The position numbers were made by a program, and so were the translations under genes. Under the pieces are notes generated by a model. It saw only the letters and a list, made by a program, of their open reading frames with translations, did no database searches and was not told the DNA's origin. From NCBI GenBank assembly GCA_937922945.1, contig CAKZUP010000013.1:46368-110367 (forward strand): DNA of 64,000 bases, given 5' to 3'. Shown piece by piece: positions 1 through 7,601 of this stretch. Position 1 is the stretch's first letter, and every line of letters begins with the position of its first letter. Origin of the DNA: an uncultured Granulosicoccaceae bacterium (GTDB lineage: Bacteria; Pseudomonadota; Gammaproteobacteria; Granulosicoccales; Granulosicoccaceae).

Positions 1-623
1 AAGAATTAAGAGGATTAAGGCTAAGATACCAGGGCGCGATTGATCACATGTGTATCGATGCGCCAGGCTCGCATATGTTCTTTGATAAATGGTTGGCAAC
101 ACACCCACCGTTGGATACCCGTATTAAAAGCATCGACCCACACTTCGATATCAAGCTCAGAAAGCGACGGGAACGAGAGGCAGGTGGAAACACAGATGCT
201 GCTGCGACCAATGCATCGGGTAATAAATCAGCAGGTGCTGCAAGAACAGTCATTGCACCGGCAGCAGAGCCAATAGTCAGCGCGTTAAACATCGCACATT
301 GCGGTGCCGAGCTCTCGATTCTTATCTCTCTGATGATTCAAACGGCTGGCTATAACGATGAATCAAACTTGCCAAAGTATGAAAGTACGTTGAAGTGCTA
401 TACCGGTGAAAAACACCCAATGCGTAATTGGCAAGAGCCGAATATCACAGAAGAATTCGAATCAGCATTGGATACCTTGCTTAAATTACCTGCGATACAG
501 CGACAGAACCTACTTGACCATATCGGCGAGCTCGTGGAACACGATGGTATTTTATTGGAAGAGGAAACCAGGTTGCTTGAGCATGTGTATAAGCGATTGA
601 ACCCATCAGATAAAGCAGCTTAG
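1..623 (+). CDS. M48-family metalloprotease, C-terminal part (5' end outside window)
   Basis: The frame is open from base 3 to the TAG at 621-623, so only the 3' part of the gene lies here. The segment WLATHPPLDTRIKSIDP matches the THPP(x)xxRI element near the C-terminus of the M48 peptidase domain. The HExxH zinc site must lie upstream of the window. After a polar Ala/Asn-rich linker, a last block of about 80 residues (with AIQRQNLLDHIGELVEHDG and EEETRLLEHVYKRL) resembles a TerB-like helical domain, which is seen fused to some membrane M48 proteins. Family membership follows from the THPP motif. The TerB assignment is an inference. Likely an inner-membrane quality-control protease, but the substrate is unknown. 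Confidence 0.75.
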   Translation, partial: ELRGLRLRYQGAIDHMCIDAPGSHMFFDKWLATHPPLDTRIKSIDPHFDIKLRKRREREAGGNTDAAATNASGNKSAGAARTVIAPAAEPIVSALNIAHCGAELSILISLMIQTAGYNDESNLPKYESTLKCYTGEKHPMRNWQEPNITEEFESALDTLLKLPAIQRQNLLDHIGELVEHDGILLEEETRLLEHVYKRLNPSDKAA

Positions 624-736
624 TGCGCTCTTGATTATCCACAACCAGTCTATCCATATGTAGTATTGTTGAACGCTAATTTACTAGCGTATATTCCAAC
701 CACTAATCTATCGCAAACTGGTTGGAGCGTTCTTTC

Positions 737-1507
737 GTGTCTACTTTTCCCAATACAAAGATAAAATACACGCTGTTAGGCTCTGCACCAGAGAGTAAAT
801 TCAGTGCTATTTACTATGCCAGCTCTGATGCGAAAAACGCTGGCCACCAGATGGCATCCGTTAACGCCGGCGACCCTGGACTGTACGTTGGCGGTGGTAC
901 CATCAACGCACACTTCGGGGAGGTGGTTCCCGATGCCAATCAGTACACTGCAATTCACAATATTGCACTTGATCAGGTGAGGAAAGCACCAACCGATACC
1001 ATCACTGTTACCACGACATTCGAATCAGTCACTCCATTACCAGTGTCAGTGGTTCTAGCGTCACTGGCCGATGGGGATAGCGGATCGGGCAGCCCATCTG
1101 CAGGCACCACTTTCCTTGATGTGTTCTCCAAAGACTCTCGCCCCGATTCGTTACCTGAAAACTACGCAATGATTTATATCGTTCCGCCGCATGGCAGTCG
1201 CTACGACACAGATAAAGCCTTTCTGAGCGCAGTTGGAACGGCAGCCACCAGGTCTGTTAATGTGGTATCCAAGTACAACGAACTCCTGTCTGGCGACTTG
1301 GCAGGCATGGGGTTACAACCGATTAACGTCATTCGGATGTGTCTATTCAGCGGAGGGGCATTCCGACGCGCCGGTTTGGAAAGCTCGCAAGTGGCGAAAG
1401 CCAATTTCGATGGATTAAATGCAGCACTTCAATCCGGTGACACCGGTATCGACTTAGTTGAATTTGAAAGCGGCACCGGAGAATTTTCCGTTCTTCAATC
1501 AACCTGA
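737..1507 (+). CDS. Hypothetical protein with macro-domain-like motifs
   Basis: No annotated family is certain. The frame opens at TTG 722, but GTG 737 is the better start because GGAG at 724-727 sits 9 bases before it, giving about 256 residues. No signal peptide or membrane segment is seen, so it is probably cytoplasmic. SVNAGDPGLYVGGGTINAHF resembles the ADP-ribose-binding loop of macro domains (VNAANxxLxGGGGVxxAIH). Further on, SKYNELLSGDLAGMGLQPIN then IRMCLFSGGAF falls where macro domains have a helix followed by the second loop (AFPxISTGxFG). That gives two glycine-rich loops in the right order, with an acidic Ser-rich insertion between them. The fold call is an inference from motif order only. 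It is convergent with the ABC importer genes downstream. Confidence 0.6.
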   Translation: MSTFPNTKIKYTLLGSAPESKFSAIYYASSDAKNAGHQMASVNAGDPGLYVGGGTINAHFGEVVPDANQYTAIHNIALDQVRKAPTDTITVTTTFESVTPLPVSVVLASLADGDSGSGSPSAGTTFLDVFSKDSRPDSLPENYAMIYIVPPHGSRYDTDKAFLSAVGTAATRSVNVVSKYNELLSGDLAGMGLQPINVIRMCLFSGGAFRRAGLESSQVAKANFDGLNAALQSGDTGIDLVEFESGTGEFSVLQST

Positions 1508-1572
1508 ATGGGAATTTGCTAGCCGCCAAACCGAACGGTGGTAGGAGTTATAAGATACTACAAAGACTCTAC

Positions 1573-1614
1573 GATACTGAAAGGCTCTACAACACGTAAG
1601 AGCCTCACAGTATC
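1573..1614. terminator. Hairpin between convergent genes
   Basis: Bases 1573-1588 pair with 1599-1614 over 16 positions with two mismatches, around a 10-base loop. It lies between the ends of two convergent genes and could stop transcription from both sides. There is no strong T-tract, so the terminator role is inferred. A competing stem is possible between 1597-1604 and 1618-1626. Confidence 0.5.
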
Positions 1615-1623
1615 ATAGGGCTC

Positions 1624-2391
1624 TTATGTTGCAGGCCGTTCCGCCCAACCAGCGAATATTTTCTCCAGCATCACAACAACGTAGTACAACAAAATACCCA
1701 TAAACGCCAAAGCAATCAGTACGGCAAACATTAGCGGATAGTCTGAGTTTATCTTTGCGCTGTCGAATAGATGCCCCAAACCACGCCCGTGCGGTTCGAT
1801 GATCTCCACCAGGTTGGTTCCAATAAAAGCAAGTGTTACCGCAACCTTTAACGCACCAAAAAATTCAGGTAGCGTTTTAGGTAACGCAATTTTACGAAAT
1901 ATGGTTAGCTTGGACGCACCAAGCGCGCGAAGAATATCGCGGTACTCCGGTTCCAGCGTGCTAAGTCCAATCGACACCGATACTGCAATAGGAAAAAACG
2001 AAATCATAAACGCCATTAAAATGGTATTCATGTTGTGTTGACCAACAAACATCAAGGCAATAATCGGCACCACGGTTGCCTTGGGAATAGCATTAAAGCC
2101 GACAAGCAATGGATACAACCCGTCACGTATCCGTTTCGACATACCCATCAGCAAACCGATTAACGTGCCAAATACAATCGATAAAGACAAGCCAGCAATG
2201 GTTCGCCACAGTGTTTGCCAACCGTATTCAAAAAACAAATGCTTGAACTTCCAGAATGCTGGCCAGATATCAGTAGGCGATGCCATTTTGTAGTTCGGCC
2301 ACTGATTCACCCAAACAAGCAGTTCCCACAGCAGCAGAAAGACGACAATGGCGAACAGCGGAATGAGAACTTTCCCAATGTTTGTGTTCAT
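1624..2391 (-). CDS. ABC importer permease, NitT/TauT (SsuC/TauC/ThiX) family
   Basis: A 255-residue inner-membrane permease with about six hydrophobic segments, starting with a strong one at residues 9-28. The stretch EYRDILRALGASKLTIFRKIALPKTLP is the cytoplasmic EAA-type loop (xxGAxxxxxxxxIxLP) that contacts the ATPase. The length is typical for SsuC/TauC/ThiX. Its start overlaps the end of the ATPase gene by 4 bases (ATGA), which implies translational coupling. It is the last gene of a binding protein-ATPase-permease operon on the minus strand. The substrate cannot be told from sequence; nitrate, taurine/sulfonate, or thiamine-precursor (hydroxymethylpyrimidine) importers all look like this. 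Confidence 0.9.
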   Translation of the reverse strand: MNTNIGKVLIPLFAIVVFLLLWELLVWVNQWPNYKMASPTDIWPAFWKFKHLFFEYGWQTLWRTIAGLSLSIVFGTLIGLLMGMSKRIRDGLYPLLVGFNAIPKATVVPIIALMFVGQHNMNTILMAFMISFFPIAVSVSIGLSTLEPEYRDILRALGASKLTIFRKIALPKTLPEFFGALKVAVTLAFIGTNLVEIIEPHGRGLGHLFDSAKINSDYPLMFAVLIALAFMGILLYYVVVMLEKIFAGWAERPAT

Positions 2392-3176
2392 GACGCTACC
2401 GATACAGTATTGCCTTGGGCAACCTGAATTTGTTTGCGTAACTCTGCCAACATTTCAGTCGCTTTTGGGGAGTAGAGATCTTCGAGCGTACGCTTGGCTG
2501 GCATGTCTACCTTAAGCACGTGCTGCGCGTGTGCAGGCCTCCCCGACAAAACAATGACCTCGTCGGCCAAGAACACGCTTTCACGAAGATCGTGCGTAAT
2601 CAACAAAGCGGTAAACGGCTCTTGCTCGCGCAAGGTATGCATGGTTTGCCACAGGTCTTCGCGAGTAAACGCATCTAATGCACCAAAGGGTTCATCTAGA
2701 ATAACAACATCGGGTTTGTGTACCAGCGAGCGACATAACGACGCACGTTGACGCATTCCACCCGAGAGTTCCGACGGGCGCTTATCTTCAAAGCCATCGA
2801 GTCCAACCAGTGAGAGAAGAAAACGAGCCCGCTCCTCCTGCTGTTTGATCGGCATACTGCCACTGACTATTTCCAGTGGCAACATCACGTTTTTCAGTAT
2901 CGATCGCCATTCAAGCAGAACCGGGTTCTGAAACGCCATGCCTACCGTTGAACGCGGGCTAACCACCCGCTCGCCGTGTAACCATACCTCACCTGCATCG
3001 GGAATGAGCAGGCCAGCGATGAGTCGAGTCAGGGTAGATTTACCGCAACCCGAAGGCCCGACAACGGCTGTGAACTGGCCTTCTTCAATAGACAAGCTCA
3101 GAGAATCAAGCACGGGCAACTGCCCTGTCGCCGTGCTAAAGGTGTGGCTAACTGCCGACAATTGAATTAAAGACAT
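2388..3176 (-). CDS. ABC importer ATPase, NitT/TauT (SsuB/TauB/ThiZ) family
   Basis: A 262-residue nucleotide-binding subunit with Walker A GPSGCGKST (about residue 40), signature LSGGMRQRASL, Walker B VVILDEPFGALD and switch histidine in LITHDLRES, all canonical. Its length matches SsuB/TauB. It should power the permease encoded by the overlapping downstream gene and take its solute from the binding protein encoded 47 bases upstream. No extra regulatory domain is present. Confidence in the family is high; the substrate is unknown. Confidence 0.93.
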   Translation of the reverse strand: MSLIQLSAVSHTFSTATGQLPVLDSLSLSIEEGQFTAVVGPSGCGKSTLTRLIAGLLIPDAGEVWLHGERVVSPRSTVGMAFQNPVLLEWRSILKNVMLPLEIVSGSMPIKQQEERARFLLSLVGLDGFEDKRPSELSGGMRQRASLCRSLVHKPDVVILDEPFGALDAFTREDLWQTMHTLREQEPFTALLITHDLRESVFLADEVIVLSGRPAHAQHVLKVDMPAKRTLEDLYSPKATEMLAELRKQIQVAQGNTVSVAS

Positions 3177-3223
3177 TTAATTTTTGCTTGCGTAAAGAAA
3201 ATGCGAAGAAAAAGCGCTGCGCT

Positions 3224-4279
3224 CTATTTCAAGCTGAAATTGCCTTCGGGTAAGTACTTATCAGTAAAGTATAAGTCAACGTTAGGCTCGCCTTTGAATT
3301 CATAATTCTTGGCCAGCTGTTCAATGGCCGCACTCATGCGTTCGCTATCGATACCGCCCATACCATTTGCCAGCACGTATTCAGTGCGCACATTGGCGTC
3401 AATAGCGAGTTGAAGGCGGCGCTGCTCTAACGCAACATCGGAAGCCGGATTGCGCTGACCAACTGCTGCTGCGCCCATTGCAGGGTCGGCAATAACATCG
3501 TTCCAACCAGCTGCAACAGCTGCCAGAAATCCTTCAATAACCTGAGGGTTTGCGTCGGCATATTCTGTGTTGACGATAATGGCGTTGCCATAAAGACTCA
3601 AGCCATGGTCGGCCATAAGAATCACTGAGATATCATCTTCTGGAACACCCAAGCGGACCAGATTCAGAAAGGAAGAAAAAGAGAACCCTGTTACCGCATC
3701 CACTTTACCTTCAGCAAGCATCGGTTCGCGGGTGGGGAAGCCAACAGGTTCGACTTTGACTTTGTCCATATCGATTCCGGCAGCTTCCGAGAACGCAGGG
3801 AATTGCGCCCAGGCACCATCCGGTGGTGGCGCACCCAGCGTGCGTCCTTCAAGATCTTTGGGCGCTGATACGCCTTGCGATTTCCGTCCGACAACCGCAA
3901 ACGGTGGCTTGTCGTACACCATCATGACAGCCGTTACCGGTGCACCCGGGTTCTGATCAAGAAATTGTATTAGTGAATTAATATCAGCAAACCCAACAGG
4001 AAACGCACCTGTTGCGACTTTTGGAATAGCTGCAAGCGAACCCTGACCAGCGCTTATTTCAACGTTGAGATCGGCTTTGGCAAAATGTCCGTTGTCAATA
4101 GCGGCGAAAAAGGCGGCCGAAGGACCTTCGAATTTCCAGTCAAGCGCGAAAGATACATCGGTGGCTGCAGAGGCTACCGTGGAGCAGGCCAACAGGGCCG
4201 CCGCACAGATTAGTTTGGTTTTACCGCTAGCTAACGCGGTAGCGCTGGCTAATTTAGGAATATATAGAGTCATAGTCAT
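3224..4279 (-). CDS. Periplasmic substrate-binding protein, NMT1/THI5-like (NitT/TauT family)
   Basis: This is the periplasmic component of the importer. The frame extends back to 4342, but the residues before the ATG at 4279 do not look like a secretory leader. From 4279 (or ATG 4273) there is a Lys-containing n-region, the hydrophobic core LICAAALLACSTVA and a likely cut at ASAA, then a mature domain starting DVSFALDWKFEGPSAAFF. That opening, the GxxxxIPKVATG block and VGFADINSLI are typical of the THI5/NMT1-like fold that binds small oxyanion or pyrimidine-type ligands. It is first in its operon, as is usual. No strong Shine-Dalgarno is visible for either start. Ligand unknown. Confidence 0.88.
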   Translation of the reverse strand: MTMTLYIPKLASATALASGKTKLICAAALLACSTVASAATDVSFALDWKFEGPSAAFFAAIDNGHFAKADLNVEISAGQGSLAAIPKVATGAFPVGFADINSLIQFLDQNPGAPVTAVMMVYDKPPFAVVGRKSQGVSAPKDLEGRTLGAPPPDGAWAQFPAFSEAAGIDMDKVKVEPVGFPTREPMLAEGKVDAVTGFSFSSFLNLVRLGVPEDDISVILMADHGLSLYGNAIIVNTEYADANPQVIEGFLAAVAAGWNDVIADPAMGAAAVGQRNPASDVALEQRRLQLAIDANVRTEYVLANGMGGIDSERMSAAIEQLAKNYEFKGEPNVDLYFTDKYLPEGNFSLK

Positions 4280-4882
4280 CAGGATTTTCTTTGTGGTTGG
4301 TGAGATTAGCTCGAAACTACTCGCAGTCGGTGCACTCCACATGCCAATAGATAAAAGGCTTAATAATCATACCCTTACAAATCTAAACCGAACAATTCTT
4401 GTTTAAATTCAGTGCAACTTGTCGCGCTGTTGCACCCTATCCGAGCAATTACCTCTTAAACGGATTTACTAACACCAATATCCTAACCTAAATGTGCAGC
4501 ACGAGAAATACGTATTTTTGTAAAGACGAGAATTACGGAAGGCTTGCGCGCGAGTATGTAATCGGACTTGCCGGAGTAGCAATCGTCGCACGAGTGAAAC
4601 AGCTAGTACGTTCGAATGCAGACCATCGCTGCGCTTTAGCGGCTACTCGCCGAACCAATTCACGAAATTCCAGACTTTTGGTCGGGCGTTTGCCGTATTT
4701 CTTTCTCAGCTAATCAACTCTGGAAAATCAAACGCCATCATTAGGTTTCATCGCCTTAACGGTAACCCGGGCAAATAGACTCATTAGATGCTGGACACCT
4801 CATATGCAAATTAGTTAAGCAGAACTCAATTGCAGAACTTGATCGTTGAACTTGATTGCTGCAATCAAATTGTTGAACCTAG
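4280..4882. other. Non-coding or decayed stretch, no recognisable gene
   Basis: About 600 bases between the binding-protein gene (minus) and the phospholipase A2-like fragment (plus). It must contain the promoter of the minus operon near its left end, but I could not pick a convincing -35/-10 pair. An open frame at 4492-4713 (73 codons) has arginine-rich composition without family resemblance and is probably chance. Several stops occur in all plus frames just before 4883. I see no RNA gene. Confidence 0.4.
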
Positions 4883-5113
4883 GTTTTACATGCGTGTGAT
4901 CACCATGATGGTTGTTATGGCCAAACATGGGGCTGGCGCTCGTCTTGTGACTATGACATGTACCAGAATATGGAAGCATCCTGCAAACACAACTGGCAGT
5001 GGTGGAATCCAGCACGTACTGCGTGTCGAGCGGTTAGAGACGTTTACTACGTTGGTGTGAGAACGTTCGGATGGCCGTTCTACAACAGAAAAAGTATTTG
5101 GACTTCGTTCTAG
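4883..5113 (+). pseudogene. Phospholipase A2-like domain fragment lacking a start codon
   Basis: Reading from 4883 to the TAG at 5111-5113 gives about 76 residues starting VLHACDHHDGCYGQTWGW, then SSCDYDMYQNMEASC, then TACRAVRDVYYVGVRTFGWP. The block ACDxHDxCYG with its His-Asp pair, the downstream CD...M...C and the late CRA(V)..YY..V...G are hallmarks of secreted (including prokaryotic) phospholipase A2 domains, where the His of HD is catalytic and five cysteines form disulfides. The frame has stops at 4874 and 4880 and no ATG, GTG or TTG before the catalytic motif, so the gene is 5'-truncated or frameshifted. A +1 shift in the T-run 4884-4887 would join it to the sequence LNLGF in the neighbouring frame. 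A strong hairpin with a T-run follows at 5137-5167, as expected for the end of a real transcript. The product, if ever made, would be exported. Confidence 0.65.
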
Positions 5114-5136
5114 GTCTGGATTGACGTAGTCGATAG

Positions 5137-5167
5137 CACTGATGATCAATTCGATCATCAGTGTTTT
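5137..5167 (+). terminator. Rho-independent terminator after the PLA2-like fragment
   Basis: Perfect 11-base stem (5137-5147 with 5153-5163) around the 5-base loop AATTC, followed by TTTT at 5164-5167. It fits an intrinsic terminator for plus-strand transcription, 24 bases after the stop of the phospholipase-like frame. Confidence 0.7.
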
Positions 5168-5200
5168 ACTCGTAATTAAAATCAGAGCGGAGCGAATGCA

Positions 5201-5704
5201 ATGACTAAAAATCGTATAATTCCTGCCACTAAAACGTTGAGCTCGATGGCCATCATCACAGTTGCAATCGTTATTGGCTACATAGGCTACTCAATATCTT
5301 CAAGCCCGTCGAACCATAATCATCCGCATGGTACCGATTCGGCGTCGAATGATATCAATAAATCAGCCACAGGCGGCACCGTTCACTCTGCGAAGATCAA
5401 CACAAGTAAGACAGAAACAACGCACACTCACAAATCTGCCCAAACTAAATCAACGGACATCGATACGTTGGGTTCAAAAGCCGACGAAACGATCGATGCA
5501 TTGGCAGATGAATCACTCGATACCACGACAACTGAACCAGAAAGTGTTGCACCATACGAAACAGCTGCAACGGAAAATATCAATCCTACAGAGCCATCGC
5601 AGATAGACACCATCGCATCTGTGACAAACGACGATGATATTCCATCGCCACTGAGCGAGTTGCTTGGTTTAAATGCAAGCAACCAGAACAGCTTCGAGAA
5701 CTAA
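5201..5704 (+). CDS. Hypothetical membrane-anchored protein (N-terminal piece of a broken gene)
   Basis: 167 residues starting at ATG 5201 with GGAG about 8 bases upstream. A single hydrophobic segment (SSMAIITVAIVIGYIGYSI, about residues 14-32) is followed by a long Ser/Thr/Asp-rich linker with His-rich patches (NHNHPHG, THTHK), so an inner-membrane anchor with a periplasmic tail is likely. It ends ...NQNSFEN followed by TAA (5702). Past this stop the same frame continues ERMAQESLKNCMANKGFEYIP, which looks like the natural continuation. I therefore think this is the first piece of one ancestral gene (see the pseudogene entry 5201-6294). No function known. Confidence 0.6.
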   Translation: MTKNRIIPATKTLSSMAIITVAIVIGYIGYSISSSPSNHNHPHGTDSASNDINKSATGGTVHSAKINTSKTETTHTHKSAQTKSTDIDTLGSKADETIDALADESLDTTTTEPESVAPYETAATENINPTEPSQIDTIASVTNDDDIPSPLSELLGLNASNQNSFEN

Positions 5705-5808
5705 GAGCGTATGGCTCAGGAGTCATTAAAAAATTGTATGGCTAACAAGGGTTTCGAATACATACCCACGCACCCGATGGCGCACCTCTAAACCCGCTAA
5801 CGGGCCAT

Positions 5809-6294
5809 GTGATGTCTGAATCAAAGTTTGCCGATCTATCCAACGGTAGTTGTTTGCAAGAGGCGTATGCGCCCGAAAATGAGCCCCATTCCTATTTAGT
5901 GTCCGATCTATTGGGAAGCGATGCTTACAGTGAGCTTCAGATGCAAATACAAAATGACAAGCGCATGATCGACCTGCAAGTTGATTGGTCTCGATGCATG
6001 GCTGCTGAAGGTTACGACTATGGCTCGTCCCAGGAAATAAAAGACCAACTGTTTTCGCAAGGCAATGCGATTGCCCAGCAAATCGTCGAGACCGGTGCCA
6101 GGCCCGACAACGCGGAAATCAGCGAATTGTTAGCCAGCTATAAATCAGACGAAGTCACATTAGCCGTGGCCGATTGGAATTGCAGCGTTGATTATTTCAC
6201 AGTAGCACCTGCGATCGTTCGTGAGCATGAGATAAATTTTATCGAAGAAAACGAAGCGCTGATATTAGAAATACTGGCTGCAAAAGCAAACTAG
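5809..6294 (+). CDS. Hypothetical protein (C-terminal piece of the broken Cys-Met-motif gene)
   Basis: About 161 residues, possible starts GTG 5809 or ATG 5812, neither with a clear ribosome-binding site. The sequence is acidic with conserved-looking cysteines: NGSCLQEA, DWSRCMAAEGYDY and AVADWNCSVDYF, ending in EENEALILEI. It has no signal peptide of its own, although its cysteine pattern suggests an exported domain. That fits its being the downstream part of the gene beginning at 5201. The frame remains open upstream of 5809 through PDGAPLNPLTGHV, which continues the CM..GFEYIP motif of the adjacent frame. No known function. Confidence 0.55.
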   Translation: MMSESKFADLSNGSCLQEAYAPENEPHSYLVSDLLGSDAYSELQMQIQNDKRMIDLQVDWSRCMAAEGYDYGSSQEIKDQLFSQGNAIAQQIVETGARPDNAEISELLASYKSDEVTLAVADWNCSVDYFTVAPAIVREHEINFIEENEALILEILAAKAN

Positions 6295-6361
6295 TTGGAT
6301 TTCAGACAATAGGATTGCAAACATGTAGCGTGTCTGCAATCAATCTGCTTATCAGGTTCTT

Positions 6362-7441
6362 CTACCGTCTCGCATCGCACAAATCCCGTGTATTCATTGC
6401 ACTATTGTCGTCGCAATCGATCGGATAAAGCCATACATCGACTTCCGAAACCGATTGGAGGCCATCGCCCACACTGTATGTCATCAATCCGGCTTCTGAT
6501 TGTGACGGAACAACCGTTATACTCCCTGTTGGTATTTGCACATAGGAAACTTCGCCCGATAACACATCATCACTGTAAACCGGTTGGTTGTTAACATCCA
6601 GCTGACTGGCGTATAGCAGAACAGGATCGATACTGATTGTGTATTCTACTGGTATTTGATTTTGGGTTTCGACGGCTGTTAACGAACCCGATTCGCTAAG
6701 CCGGTAATAGGTATTGACGTTTTCCGATTCGAAATAATCGGACTCCAGCTTCTGTATGTAGCTGGCATTGGCTATGGTGATACCCATGTTACCCTGATCA
6801 TTCGTACTGTTTAGAGTCTCACGATACGACTCCGTATTGTAAACATGACTATATTCAAGATAGGCTGCGCCCCATCCAGAATTCGTACTGTACGTCCCGG
6901 TAAGTTCACTCACCCTGTCCAACGATGAGCCAGTTTTTATCTCCATATCGGTAAATGTAAGAACCACCCGGCTACTTTGCCCACCCAATCTGGACGGAGT
7001 ATCACCATCAAGCTCAACTTCTACAGAGCCATTAATAACCCTAGACGACAATACGCAATCTGCGAAGTCAAACCTTGCCAAGATGGTCAGAGTAGAGGAA
7101 TCTGATGAGAATACATCACGTGTGACGCTACCACTATCACAGGATGTCGATTCAATGCCCGTTGGATACGGTTCAAAACCAAAAAACTCATGAGCATCGG
7201 GAAGCGGTTGTTGAAATAACTGGTTGGCACTGGCCGGTGCTTGAATGAATGGCTCAAAATAAGAACCCCGTAAGAGATCCAATGCGCCGGAAAGCTTTGT
7301 GCGATAGTTATTGACATCAATGATATCGGTAGCATCATCAACGGGCATATTATCTTGAAGAACGGAAGTGCTATCACCGTCGCTACAGGCAGATAAAACT
7401 AAAAAAAGACTACTCGCAATCGTCGTCTGGATTACTTTCAT
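6362..7441 (-). CDS. Hypothetical lipoprotein
   Basis: 359 residues. The N-terminus MKVIQTTIASSLFLVLSAC is a lipoprotein signal with the lipobox LSAC; the Cys at residue 19 would be acylated, and the following SDGDS suggests outer-membrane sorting by lack of Asp at +2. The mature part is rich in Ser, Thr, Asp and beta-prone residues, with a few cysteines (STSCDSGSV, FADCVLSS, YPIDCDDNS) that may pair. I recognise no domain. It stands alone between the broken gene at 5.2-6.3 kb and the OCD/ammonia-lyase operon, all on short intergenic spacers. Confidence 0.75.
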   Translation of the reverse strand: MKVIQTTIASSLFLVLSACSDGDSTSVLQDNMPVDDATDIIDVNNYRTKLSGALDLLRGSYFEPFIQAPASANQLFQQPLPDAHEFFGFEPYPTGIESTSCDSGSVTRDVFSSDSSTLTILARFDFADCVLSSRVINGSVEVELDGDTPSRLGGQSSRVVLTFTDMEIKTGSSLDRVSELTGTYSTNSGWGAAYLEYSHVYNTESYRETLNSTNDQGNMGITIANASYIQKLESDYFESENVNTYYRLSESGSLTAVETQNQIPVEYTISIDPVLLYASQLDVNNQPVYSDDVLSGEVSYVQIPTGSITVVPSQSEAGLMTYSVGDGLQSVSEVDVWLYPIDCDDNSAMNTRDLCDARR

Positions 7442-7601
7442 GCTGTCGGCTCATGTGTGTGTAGAATTGACAGCAGTTTACCGTTGCGAACATCAAACAC
7501 AAACTCCTTGGTATTATTACCGTGTAGGTGGCTAAGCAAGCTCCGAGAGTTTCATTCAACTGGGAGACTACGGCAAAAATAGACCAGTTTTTCATCAATG
7601 G

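Larger units (their letters stand above)
5201..6294 (+). pseudogene. Ancestral Cys-Met-motif envelope protein broken by a stop and a frameshift
   Basis: Three frame pieces read as one protein. Piece 1 is 5201-5704 (anchor and linker). Piece 2, in the same frame after TAA 5702, is ERMAQESLKNCMANKGFEYIPTHP, ending at a TAA at 5789. Piece 3 lies one frame away and reads DGAPLNPLTGHVMSESKF and onward to 6294. Restoring one C in the CCC run at 5773-5775 joins pieces 2 and 3 without loss, and one base change at 5702-5704 (TAA to TAC/TAT) joins piece 1. The repaired protein has CMxxxGFEY, then NGSCLQEA, then DWSRCMAAEGYDY, then DWNCSVDYF, a pattern I associate with uncharacterised bacterial lipoproteins or secreted proteins carrying paired CM(A)xxG(F/Y)xY motifs. 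It could be true decay, assembly error, or programmed recoding; decay is the simplest. Confidence 0.6.

Noticed and set aside
4492..4713. 73-codon plus-strand open frame in the gap before the phospholipase-like fragment
   Set aside because: No ribosome-binding site, Arg-rich odd composition and no family resemblance; the reverse strand is similarly open, so chance is likely.
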